A stretch of 17,811 bases of DNA from Streptomycetales bacterium (lineage in GTDB: Bacteria > Actinomycetota > Actinomycetes > Prado026). Positions 7,577 to 14,332 of this stretch are shown here, piece by piece (within the stretch, counting starts at the first letter, position 1; every line of letters starts with the position of its first letter). Under the pieces are notes generated by a model, which did not search any database, had not been told where the DNA came from, and saw only the letters and a list, made by a program, of their open reading frames with translations. Location: assembly GCA_025361995.1 (NCBI GenBank), contig JANYIP010000173.1, positions 1-17,811 of the forward strand. The letters are read 5' to 3'. The position numbers and the translations under genes were made by a program.

Positions 7577-8427
7577 GCGAGACCGTGGCTTCCCTGCACC
7601 TGCTGACCGGTGCGTACGCCGTCAACGCGCTGGACCCCGCTGAGCGGGCCGAGTTCGAGGCGCACCTCGACGATTGCGCCGAGTGCTCCGCCGAAGTCCG
7701 CGGCCTGCTCGAGACCACCGCACGGCTGGCTTCGGCCGAAGCCGTCGTACCGCCGGCACGGCTCAAGGCTGCGGTGCTCGCCCAGATCGCCACGACCCGC
7801 CAGCTGGCGCCGCTCGCCGACCCCGGGGACAGCACCGGCTCGGCAAGCCCGGCCGATCCGGTCGCCCCCGCTGTCGCCGCGGCGGTTTCCACCGCCACGG
7901 CACAAGACCAGGCACGTTCCGAGGATGGCGTCGTCGTCCCGATGCGGCGGGCCGGATGGGGCTGGGCGCAGCGCTCACTCGCCGTTGCGGCTGCCTTCCT
8001 GGCCGTCGTCGCGATCGGGCTGTCCACCCTGCTCGCCCAGGCGAACCACAAGACGAGCCAGCTGGATGCGACTCAGCAGGCCGTGACCCGGGTCCTCACC
8101 GCCGCCGACGCGCACTCGTTGACCGGCACGCTCGTCGATGGTGGCCGCGCCACGGTCGTGGTGTCCGCCAGCCAGGGTGCGTCTGTCTTCCTTGGTACCG
8201 ACCTGAACCCGGCGCCGTCGGGCCACACGTACGAGCTCTGGTACATGGGAGCCGGCGGAACGGCCGTCCCGGCCGGTACGTTCACCCCCGACGCGACTGG
8301 GCACGCCACCGAGGTCCTGACCGGCTCGATCGGTTCGGCGTCAGCCATCGGCGTGACCGTCGAGCCGGACGGCGGCTCGCAGCGGCCGACGACATCACCG
8401 GTGCTCGCCCTGAAGCTCACCGCCTGA
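7573..8427 (+). CDS. rskA: Anti-sigma-K factor, RskA-like
   Basis: Single-pass membrane anti-sigma factor of 284 aa that should sequester the SigK-like factor until released by regulated proteolysis. The N-terminal cytoplasmic part carries an H-x3-C-x2-C zinc anti-sigma motif (His31, Cys35, Cys38). A low-complexity Ala/Pro/Thr linker follows (about 80-120), then one membrane helix near 136-155, and an extracytoplasmic RskA domain (about 165-284) with the family-typical HTYELWYMG. Its ATG overlaps the sigma factor stop (ATGA), so translation is probably coupled to keep the two in balance. It is the last gene of the block; a dihydrofolate reductase remnant follows. Confidence 0.9.
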   Translation: MSETVASLHLLTGAYAVNALDPAERAEFEAHLDDCAECSAEVRGLLETTARLASAEAVVPPARLKAAVLAQIATTRQLAPLADPGDSTGSASPADPVAPAVAAAVSTATAQDQARSEDGVVVPMRRAGWGWAQRSLAVAAAFLAVVAIGLSTLLAQANHKTSQLDATQQAVTRVLTAADAHSLTGTLVDGGRATVVVSASQGASVFLGTDLNPAPSGHTYELWYMGAGGTAVPAGTFTPDATGHATEVLTGSIGSASAIGVTVEPDGGSQRPTTSPVLALKLTA

Positions 8428-8441
8428 CCGGACAGCTGGAG

Positions 8442-8640
8442 CGGTTGGTGGGGCGAGAACCCACCTTTCCACCCCCCCGGGGGTTCGTGCTCACCCATCC
8501 CCCGTGCGAGCCGATCGCGATCGAGGGCGGCACCGCTTTCCACTTCGTCGAAGACATCCTGGACGCGCTTGACCAGCCCTTTGCGGCTGCGGGCGGACTC
8601 GTCGACGCAGCAGCGCTCGGTTACACATGCGTCGGGACCG
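8442..8640 (+). pseudogene. Remnant of a RibD-type dihydrofolate reductase family gene
   Basis: One frame encodes FVLTHPPCEPIAIEGG followed by TAFHFVEDILDALDQ and FAAAGG. From knowledge of the family this matches the middle of actinobacterial dihydrofolate reductase/RibD C-terminal-like proteins (usual form FVLTHHxREPLxxEGGTTFxFVTDGIexALEQA). The N-terminal start and the C-terminal half are missing; similarity fades after about 8605, although the frame stays open to 8696. A GTG at 8448 has GGAG 6 nt upstream, so a short product is not excluded, but about 50-60 residues of a protein near 190 aa cannot form the whole fold. It is probably a deletion relic between two convergent genes. Confidence 0.6.
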
Positions 8641-8684
8641 GGACCACCCCGACCGTCACGCACGCACGGTTCGCTCGATCGAGC

Positions 8685-9311
8685 TCACAGACCTGACGGA
8701 ACTGGCGTACCAGACCCAGCCCTAGTTCTGTCGGTGTCGACCAGCGAGAAGACCACAAGATCCACCCGTCCGGCGTGCACGTAACCCGCACTTCGCAGGA
8801 CACCCTCGCGAGTGAACCCCGCTTTCTCGGCCACACGCTGAGATGCCCAGTTGCCCGTCGCCACCCGTACTTCGACTCGAGCGAATCCCTGTTCGGAGAG
8901 AACCCATCGCGACAGGCAGGACAAGGCCGAACTCATGACGCCGTGACCCCGTGCCCACGGAGCCGTCCAGTAGCCGATCTCAGTGGTTCGCGCCGCCCAG
9001 TCCGTACGCTTCAGATCGATGACGCCGGCCAGCTGGGATCCGAATTCGATCCCCAAGACCAGACCCTCGCCACTCTGTTGACGGGCTGGCGCGAGCTCGG
9101 TGCAGAACCAACGAGAGTGCTCTTCGGTGTACGGGTTAGGCAGCGGCAGCCACGTCTGGGTGAGCTCGTCCGCACCGTAATCGGTGACCGCCGACACGTC
9201 GGCCTCAATGAGCTGGCGAAGGACGAGCTCTCCCTCGCGCAACGTCACCGATGGAAACATGACTGATGGAAACACGGCTGGCGCATCCGAGCCCTCGCTG
9301 ATTCCTGCCAC
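8685..9311 (-). CDS. GNAT-family N-acetyltransferase (RimJ/RimL-like)
   Basis: Acetyl-CoA-dependent N-acyltransferase of the Acetyltransf_3 type, up to 208 aa; the substrate is unknown. The acetyl-CoA loop is seen as WARGHGVMSSAL (119-130), preceded by TEIGYWTAP and followed by NWASQRVAEKAGF (154-166), the usual C-terminal signature. The start is uncertain. GTG 9311 lies 6 bp after the decarboxylase stop; ATG 9260 lies inside a 15-bp duplication that repeats FPSV; the conserved domain begins near residue 24, so either works. No ribosome site is clear for either. Co-orientation with the decarboxylase and dehydrogenase suggests that it may acetylate an amine from that pathway, which is inference only. 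Confidence 0.85.
   Translation of the reverse strand: MAGISEGSDAPAVFPSVMFPSVTLREGELVLRQLIEADVSAVTDYGADELTQTWLPLPNPYTEEHSRWFCTELAPARQQSGEGLVLGIEFGSQLAGVIDLKRTDWAARTTEIGYWTAPWARGHGVMSSALSCLSRWVLSEQGFARVEVRVATGNWASQRVAEKAGFTREGVLRSAGYVHAGRVDLVVFSLVDTDRTRAGSGTPVPSGL
9247..9274. repeat. 15-bp tandem duplication at the acetyltransferase start
   Basis: ACCGATGGAAACA (9247-9259) and ACTGATGGAAACA (9262-9274) repeat with a 15-bp period. On the minus strand this encodes VFPSV then MFPSV, so the duplication supplies alternative in-frame GTG and ATG codons. Confidence 0.8.
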
Positions 9312-9317
9312 CGATCG

Positions 9318-10796
9318 TCAAGCCCCGGCGAGCTCGTCGCCGATGCGGACGACCGCGGCGGCGAAGCCGTCCACCATGTCAGGCGTCGTCCGCGGGTTGA
9401 TGAAGCAGGGCCGCAGCGCGAACACCCCGTGCACCCGGGTCGAGCTCGGGATGTACGCCGTCTCGACGTGCAGCCGCCGCAGCAGGGCCGCATTGAGGCT
9501 GTCGAGATCCAGACCTGGGTCAGCCTGACCCTCTCCGACGTACCGGAAGCAGCAGATCGACAGCTCAGGCTCGACCAGAAGCTCCAGCCGCGGGTGCTCG
9601 CGTACCAGCGACGCCAGCCGGCTGGCCAGGTCGTTGTCGCCGCGGATCCGGGCGGTGACGCCGTCGCGGCCCAGCTCGCGCAGGATGCTCCACACGATGA
9701 CGCCGCGCGAAGGCGACGACAGCTCAACCGCCATGTCCGCGTAGGGGACCCCCATCGCGTCCAGCGACACGACCACGTCCCCGTCGTCCGGGTGCCCGAC
9801 GGACTCGAGGTAGGCGGCCGGCTCCTGGGTGAAGGCTCGCTCCAGGATCGCGCGGTCGCGTACGAACGTCGCCGCGACGCCGATGGGTGCGTTCAGCCAC
9901 TTGTGGGGATCGACGATCACCGAGTCGGCGACGTCGAGCCCGTCGTACGACGCACTGATCCGGTCGTCGAGGATCCCCGGGAGCCCGTACGCGCCGTCGA
10001 CGTGGAACCAGATCCCGTGCTCACGTGCGATGTCTCCGAGAGCCCGCAGCGGGTCGATCGAGCCGGTGTTGGTGGTGCCTGCGGTCGCGACGACAGCGAC
10101 CGGGGTGATGCCCTCGGCGAGGTCGGCGCCGAGCAGATCGCGCAGCGAGTCAGGACGCATCCGGAGCTGGTCGTCGGTGGCGACGAGCCGCACGTTGGCG
10201 CGGCCCAGGCCCAGCACAGCCGCGGCGCGCTGGACCGTGTGATGGGTCTCCGCAGAGGCGTACACCGCCGGGCGCAGCCCACCGGTCCCCTGGACCGCGG
10301 GGTCGATGCCGCGCTGCTCGTACGCCCACTGGCGGGCCGCACCGAGCGCGACGAGGTTCGCGACGGAGCCGCCGCTGGAGTACACGCCCTTCATCTGTGC
10401 CCCGAGCCCGCACAGCTCGGCCAGCCAGTCGAGTGAGAGCTCCTCGAGGTGGTTGAACGCGGTGATCATGTACCGCTGCGGGGCAGCCACGGACGCGGCC
10501 GCCGCAGCGACGACGGGCACCGTCGACGGACCGACCGTGATCCATCCCCAGAAGCCCGGCTCGACCAGCCGGGTCCCGTTGGGTACGACCACGTCGACAA
10601 GCTCGGCGACCACCGCGTCGGCGCCCGCACCTGCATGCGGCAACCGTCCCGACAGGGCCGACGACCACTGGGCGCGCCGGGACACAGCGTCTCCCGGCGG
10701 CGTGCTCATCAGCTGGTCGAGGGCGGCGCCCACCCGGGCGAGCTGGTCGCCCATGTCGCCGACCAGCGGGGCCCGGACCTGGTCGTCAGGACTCAA
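9318..10796 (-). CDS. Group II pyridoxal-5'-phosphate amino acid decarboxylase
   Basis: PLP-dependent decarboxylase of the aromatic-L-amino-acid/glutamate/diaminobutyrate decarboxylase group, 492 aa. Visible active-site features: ring-stacking His185 in SAETHHTVQRA, Asp267 in FHVDGAYG (bonds the pyridine nitrogen), and Schiff-base Lys299 in VDPHKWLN. The start is taken as TTG 10796, which lies in the last copy of a 15-bp repeat; only a weak GAGAGA precedes it. An internal ATG near residue 15 is an alternative. It lies directly downstream of an aminobutyraldehyde dehydrogenase, so its product amine may feed the aminotransferase/dehydrogenase pathway. The substrate (for example 2,4-diaminobutyrate, aromatic amino acid or ornithine-like) cannot be decided from the sequence. 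Confidence 0.88.
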   Translation of the reverse strand: MSPDDQVRAPLVGDMGDQLARVGAALDQLMSTPPGDAVSRRAQWSSALSGRLPHAGAGADAVVAELVDVVVPNGTRLVEPGFWGWITVGPSTVPVVAAAAASVAAPQRYMITAFNHLEELSLDWLAELCGLGAQMKGVYSSGGSVANLVALGAARQWAYEQRGIDPAVQGTGGLRPAVYASAETHHTVQRAAAVLGLGRANVRLVATDDQLRMRPDSLRDLLGADLAEGITPVAVVATAGTTNTGSIDPLRALGDIAREHGIWFHVDGAYGLPGILDDRISASYDGLDVADSVIVDPHKWLNAPIGVAATFVRDRAILERAFTQEPAAYLESVGHPDDGDVVVSLDAMGVPYADMAVELSSPSRGVIVWSILRELGRDGVTARIRGDNDLASRLASLVREHPRLELLVEPELSICCFRYVGEGQADPGLDLDSLNAALLRRLHVETAYIPSSTRVHGVFALRPCFINPRTTPDMVDGFAAAVVRIGDELAGA

Positions 10797-10841
10797 TCTC
10801 TCAGACTCAATCTCTCAGGACTCAATCTCTCAGGACTCAAT
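10794..10841. repeat. 15-bp tandem repeat, about 3.7 copies, between dehydrogenase and decarboxylase
   Basis: Read on the minus strand the unit is ATTGAGTCCTGAGAG: two perfect copies, one lacking a C (14 bp), and a partial copy leading into the decarboxylase. The first copy encodes the IES-stop end of the dehydrogenase; the last supplies the TTG start of the decarboxylase. Confidence 0.9.
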
Positions 10842-12281
10842 GTTGGCCATGATGTGCTTGATCCGGGTGTAGTCCTCGAAGCCGTACATCGAGAGGTCCT
10901 TGCCGTAGCCGGAGTGCTTGAACCCGCCGTGCGGCATCTCGGCCACCAGCGGGATGTGGGTGTTGATCCACACACAGCCGAAGTCGAGCCGGCGCGCCAT
11001 CCGCATCGCCCGGCCGAAGTCCTTGGTCCACACCGACGACGCGAGCCCGTACGGGACCCCGTTGGCCCACGCCAGCGCCTGAGCCTCGTCGGTGAACTTC
11101 TGCACCGTGATGACCGGCCCGAACACCTCGTTCTGGATGATCTCGTCGTCCTGCTCGAGGTCCGAGACCACGGTCGCCTCGTAGTAGTAGCCGTGGTCGC
11201 CGAACGTCGACCCGCCGGCGCTCAGGGTCGCGTGGTCGGGCAGCCGGTCGATGAACGAGGCGACCCGTGCGAGCTGGCCCGCGTTGTTCACCGGGGGCAG
11301 CAGTGCGTCCTCGTCGCCAGGTCCGTTCGCGTACGTGGAGACGACACCCTTGGCCTGCTCGGCGAGGGCCGCGACGAAGTCGGAGTAGATGCCCGGCGCG
11401 GCCATGACCCGGGTCGCCGCCGTGCAGTCCTGACCGGCGTTGAAGTAGCCGGCGATCGCGATCGACTCGGCGACAGCCTCGAGGTCGGCGTCGTCGAAGA
11501 TGATGACCGGGGCCTTGCCGCCGAGCTCGAGGTGCACCCGCTTGACGTCCTTGGCGGCGCTGCCGGCGACCTCCATGCCGGCTCGGACGGACCCGGTGAT
11601 GGACACCATCTGCGGGGTGGGGTGCTCGACCAGGGCCCGGCCGGTGTCGCGGTCACCGCAGATCACGTTCAGCACGCCGGGTGGCAGCGCGCCGGCCTCG
11701 GCGATGAGCTCGGCCATCCGTACGGTGCTCGCGGGTGTGGTGTCCGACGGCTTGAGGACGACTGCGTTGCCGGCGGCGATGGCCGGGGCGAACTTCCAGA
11801 CCGCCATCATCATCGGGTAGTTCCACGGCGCGACCTGCCCGACGACACCGACCGGCTCGCGTCGGATGATCGACGTGTGCCCGGCCATGTACTCCCCGGC
11901 TGATCGCCCCTCGAGCACGCGGGCGGCCCCGGCGAAGAAGCGGATCTGGTCGACCATCGGCGGGATCTCTTCGGACAGCGTGAGAGCAAGCGGCTTGCCG
12001 GTGTTCTGGCTCTCGATCGCGACGAGCTCGTCGGCGTGCGCCTCGATCACGTCAGCGATCGTGAGCAGGGCCTTCTGGCGCTGCGACGGCGTGCTGTCCC
12101 GCCAGGACTCGAAGGCTGTCGCTGCCGCCGCGTAGGCACGGTCCACGTCCTGCGCACCCGACAGGGGTGCGGACCCGAAGACGGCCCCGGTGCTCGGGTC
12201 GATGAGGTCGGTCGAACGGCCGTCCACAGCGTCCACCGACTCGCCGTTGATGAAGTTGCGCAGCGCGGTCTTGTCACTCAC
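10830..12281 (-). CDS. Gamma-aminobutyraldehyde dehydrogenase (PatD-like)
   Basis: NAD-dependent aldehyde dehydrogenase of 483 aa, most likely oxidising 4-aminobutanal to GABA. The GTG start at 12281 follows GAGGAG by 7-8 nt. Catalytic features: APWN with Asn154, Lys177 in VLKP, GSVRAG (230-235) of the NAD site, base Glu252 in LELGG, and nucleophile Cys286 in AGQDC. C-terminal PHGGFKHSGYGKDLS and EDYTRIKH are typical of aminobutyraldehyde dehydrogenases. It is a paralogue of the enzyme at 1002-2504, clearly diverged (for example FTGSTGVG there, ITGSVRAG here). It heads a minus-strand operon with the decarboxylase and acetyltransferase and diverges from the Lrp-type regulator, which probably controls both directions. 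Confidence 0.91.
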   Translation of the reverse strand: MSDKTALRNFINGESVDAVDGRSTDLIDPSTGAVFGSAPLSGAQDVDRAYAAAATAFESWRDSTPSQRQKALLTIADVIEAHADELVAIESQNTGKPLALTLSEEIPPMVDQIRFFAGAARVLEGRSAGEYMAGHTSIIRREPVGVVGQVAPWNYPMMMAVWKFAPAIAAGNAVVLKPSDTTPASTVRMAELIAEAGALPPGVLNVICGDRDTGRALVEHPTPQMVSITGSVRAGMEVAGSAAKDVKRVHLELGGKAPVIIFDDADLEAVAESIAIAGYFNAGQDCTAATRVMAAPGIYSDFVAALAEQAKGVVSTYANGPGDEDALLPPVNNAGQLARVASFIDRLPDHATLSAGGSTFGDHGYYYEATVVSDLEQDDEIIQNEVFGPVITVQKFTDEAQALAWANGVPYGLASSVWTKDFGRAMRMARRLDFGCVWINTHIPLVAEMPHGGFKHSGYGKDLSMYGFEDYTRIKHIMANIES

Positions 12282-12309
12282 AGGGCTCTCCTCAGGAACT
12301 CGAGCTGGC

Positions 12310-12339
12310 GGCGATGGAAGGCGATGGAAGGCGATGGAA
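12310..12339. repeat. 10-bp tandem repeat GGCGATGGAA, three copies
   Basis: Copies at 12310-12319, 12320-12329 and 12330-12339 are identical; a degenerate GGCGATGGG follows at 12347. They lie about 30-60 bp upstream of the dehydrogenase GTG, within its probable leader or promoter. Confidence 0.9.
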
Positions 12340-12415
12340 ACGGTGGGGCGATGGGCTCATGAGCATGGAATCAGTACCCAGACTGCGCGTCAACAACGGA
12401 TTCACTTGAAATCGA

Positions 12416-12429
12416 GGCCCGAGAGGGCC
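12416..12429 (+). promoter_or_regulatory. GNRA-type hairpin over the ribosome site of the Lrp-type gene
   Basis: GGCCC-GAGA-GGGCC forms a perfect 5-bp stem with a GAGA loop, ending 3 nt before the ATG at 12433. The only ribosome-site-like sequence (GAGAGGG) lies in its loop and 3' stem, so folding could limit translation. Confidence 0.45.
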
Positions 12430-12432
12430 AAG

Positions 12433-12921
12433 ATGCCATGCATGGCCAGTCGTGAACGCTCGAACGGGAACGCTGTCCCGCTCGACGACGTGGCCAAGGC
12501 GATCATCGAACAGCTGCAGCAGGACGGACGCCGACCCTACGCCGCGATCGGCAAGGCTGTCGGCTTGTCGGAGGCAGCGGTTCGCCAACGGGTGCAGCGC
12601 CTCGTCGACTCCGGCGTGATCCAGATCGTCGCGGTCACCGACCCGCTGACCGTCGGCTTCCCGCGAGCGGCCATGATCGGCATCCGGTGCGAGGGCGACA
12701 TGACGGCCGTCGCCGACAAGCTCGAGACCCTCACCGAGGTCTCCTACCTCGTGATCACCGCAGGCCAGTACGACCTGCTGGTCGAGGTCGTCTGCGAGGA
12801 CGACGACCACCTGCTCGAGATCATCACCAAGCGCATCCGGGCCATCCCGGGCGTGACGCACACGGAGACCTTCGTGTACCTGAAGCTCCGCAAGCAGATC
12901 TACACCTGGGGTACGAGATGA
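12433..12921 (+). CDS. Lrp/AsnC-family transcriptional regulator
   Basis: Small DNA-binding regulator (162 aa from ATG 12433; 159 from ATG 12442) of the leucine-responsive/AsnC class, usually an octamer that senses an amino acid or related metabolite. The N-terminal winged helix-turn-helix covers about residues 15-70 (AKAIIEQLQQDGRRPYAAIG, then GLSEAAVRQRVQRLVDSGVI), and the RAM ligand domain about 80-155 (VSYLVITAGQYDLLVEVVC, IPGVTHTETFVYLKL). GAGAGGG precedes the ATG at 12433 but is part of a hairpin. The next gene starts 13 bp downstream, so it is co-transcribed with the aminotransferase and diverges from the dehydrogenase/decarboxylase operon. It is likely the local regulator of diamine catabolism. 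Confidence 0.9.
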   Translation: MPCMASRERSNGNAVPLDDVAKAIIEQLQQDGRRPYAAIGKAVGLSEAAVRQRVQRLVDSGVIQIVAVTDPLTVGFPRAAMIGIRCEGDMTAVADKLETLTEVSYLVITAGQYDLLVEVVCEDDDHLLEIITKRIRAIPGVTHTETFVYLKLRKQIYTWGTR

Positions 12922-12934
12922 GCAGGGGAACACG

Positions 12935-14332
12935 ATGAGCACATCACCGCAGTACGTCGACGAGCCGGGCAACGACGAGCTCGCGAACCGGGCGCGCGAC
13001 CACCTCTGGATGCACTTCACGCGGCACTCGACGTACGAGAACGGCGGGCACGTACCAGTCATCGTCCGCGGCGACGGCGCGTACATCTGGGACGACCAGG
13101 GCAAGCGGTACCTCGACGGCCTCGCCGGGCTGTTCACCGTGCAGCTGGGTCACGGCCGCACCGAGCTCGCCCAGGCCGCGGCCAAGCAGGCCAGCGAGCT
13201 CGCGTTCTTCCCACTGTGGTCGTACGCGCACCCCAAGGCGATCGAGCTGGCCGAGCGCCTCGTCTCGTACGCCGGCGGTGACCTGGACCGGGTGTTCTTC
13301 ACCACCGGTGGCGGCGAGGCCGTCGAGAGCGCATGGAAGCTGGCGAAGCAGTACTTCAAGCTCACCGGCAAGCCCATGAAGCACAAGGTGATCAGCCGCG
13401 CGGTGGCCTACCACGGCACTCCGCAGGGTGCCCTGTCGATCACCGGCATCCCGGACGCGAAGAAGTACTTCGAGCCGCTGGTGCCGGGCACGCACAAGGC
13501 ACCGAACACGAACTTCTACCGGGCCGCGTACCACGCCGACGACGAGGAGGCCTTCGGCCGCTGGGCCGCTGACCGCATCGACGAGGCCATCGAGATGGAG
13601 GGGCCTGACACCGTCGCGGCGGTGTTCCTCGAGCCCGTGCAGAACTCCGGTGGCTGCTTCCCGCCGCCGCCCGGCTACCTGCAGCGGGTGCGCGAGATCT
13701 GCGACAAGCACGACGTGCTCATGGTCGCGGACGAGACGATCTGCGCGTTCGGCCGGATCGGCGAGATGTTCGCGATGACCCGGTATGGCGTCAGCCCGGA
13801 CATCATCACCTGCGCCAAGGGCATGACCTCGGGCTACTCCCCCATCGGCGCGATGATCGCGACCGACCGGCTGTTCGAGCCGTTCAAGCACGGCCAGAAC
13901 TACTTCGCCCACGGGTACACCTTCGGCGGGCACCCGGTCTCGGCAGCCGTCGCGCTGGCCAACCTCGATATCTTCGAGAGCGAGGGCATCAACGCCCACG
14001 TCAAGGCCAACGAGGGCGCCTTCCGCGCGACCCTGAACAAGCTCAACGACCTGCCGATCGTGGGTGACGTCCGCGGCGCCGGCTTCTTCTACGGCATTGA
14101 GCTCGTCAAGGACAAGGTCACCAAGGAGACGTTCGACGACGACGAGGCCGAGCGCCTGCTCCGCGGGTTCCTGTCGAAGGCGCTCTTCGACGCAGGCCTC
14201 TACTGCCGGGCCGACGACCGTGGAGACCCGGTCATCCAGCTGTCTCCGCCGCTGATCATCGGCCAGCCGGAGTTCGACTTCATGGAGCAGACCCTGCGCT
14301 CGGTCCTCACCGAGGCCTGGTCGATCCTCTAG
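12935..14332 (+). CDS. Class III PLP aminotransferase, putrescine/diamine type
   Basis: Fold-type I omega-aminotransferase of 465 aa, probably moving an amino group from a diamine or omega-amino acid to pyruvate or 2-oxoglutarate and yielding an aminoaldehyde. The ATG at 12935 is preceded by GGGGAA. Signatures: TTGGGEAVESAWKLAKQY (phosphate-binding region, 123-140), YHGTPQGALS (159-168), Glu233 in FLEPVQ, Asp266 in VADETICAFGRIG, and Schiff-base Lys295 in ITCAKGMTSGY. FTRHSTYENGGHVPVIVRG at the N-terminus resembles Mycobacterium Rv3329 and Streptomyces polyamine-cluster aminotransferases, from memory. It lies between the Lrp regulator and a flavoprotein pair and abuts the next gene (TAG then ATG). 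Beta-alanine or taurine transaminase is possible. Confidence 0.9.
   Translation: MSTSPQYVDEPGNDELANRARDHLWMHFTRHSTYENGGHVPVIVRGDGAYIWDDQGKRYLDGLAGLFTVQLGHGRTELAQAAAKQASELAFFPLWSYAHPKAIELAERLVSYAGGDLDRVFFTTGGGEAVESAWKLAKQYFKLTGKPMKHKVISRAVAYHGTPQGALSITGIPDAKKYFEPLVPGTHKAPNTNFYRAAYHADDEEAFGRWAADRIDEAIEMEGPDTVAAVFLEPVQNSGGCFPPPPGYLQRVREICDKHDVLMVADETICAFGRIGEMFAMTRYGVSPDIITCAKGMTSGYSPIGAMIATDRLFEPFKHGQNYFAHGYTFGGHPVSAAVALANLDIFESEGINAHVKANEGAFRATLNKLNDLPIVGDVRGAGFFYGIELVKDKVTKETFDDDEAERLLRGFLSKALFDAGLYCRADDRGDPVIQLSPPLIIGQPEFDFMEQTLRSVLTEAWSIL

Larger units (their letters stand above)
12282..12432. promoter_or_regulatory. Divergent promoter region between aldehyde dehydrogenase and lrp-type gene
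   Basis: This 151-bp gap must hold promoters for both operons. It contains three perfect tandem copies of GGCGATGGAA (12310-12339) with a partial fourth (12347-12355), a GATT...AATC element at 12399-12413, and a hairpin just before the regulator start. I cannot assign -35/-10 boxes with confidence; Lrp-type autoregulation here is inference. Confidence 0.5.

Noticed and set aside
10794..10841. CRISPR-like array
   Set aside because: Units are directly adjacent with no spacers, only 15 bp and fewer than four copies; a simple tandem repeat.
10449..11903. Long plus-strand open frame (484 codons) opposite the second dehydrogenase and decarboxylase
   Set aside because: Shadow frame; both minus-strand genes carry complete active-site motifs.
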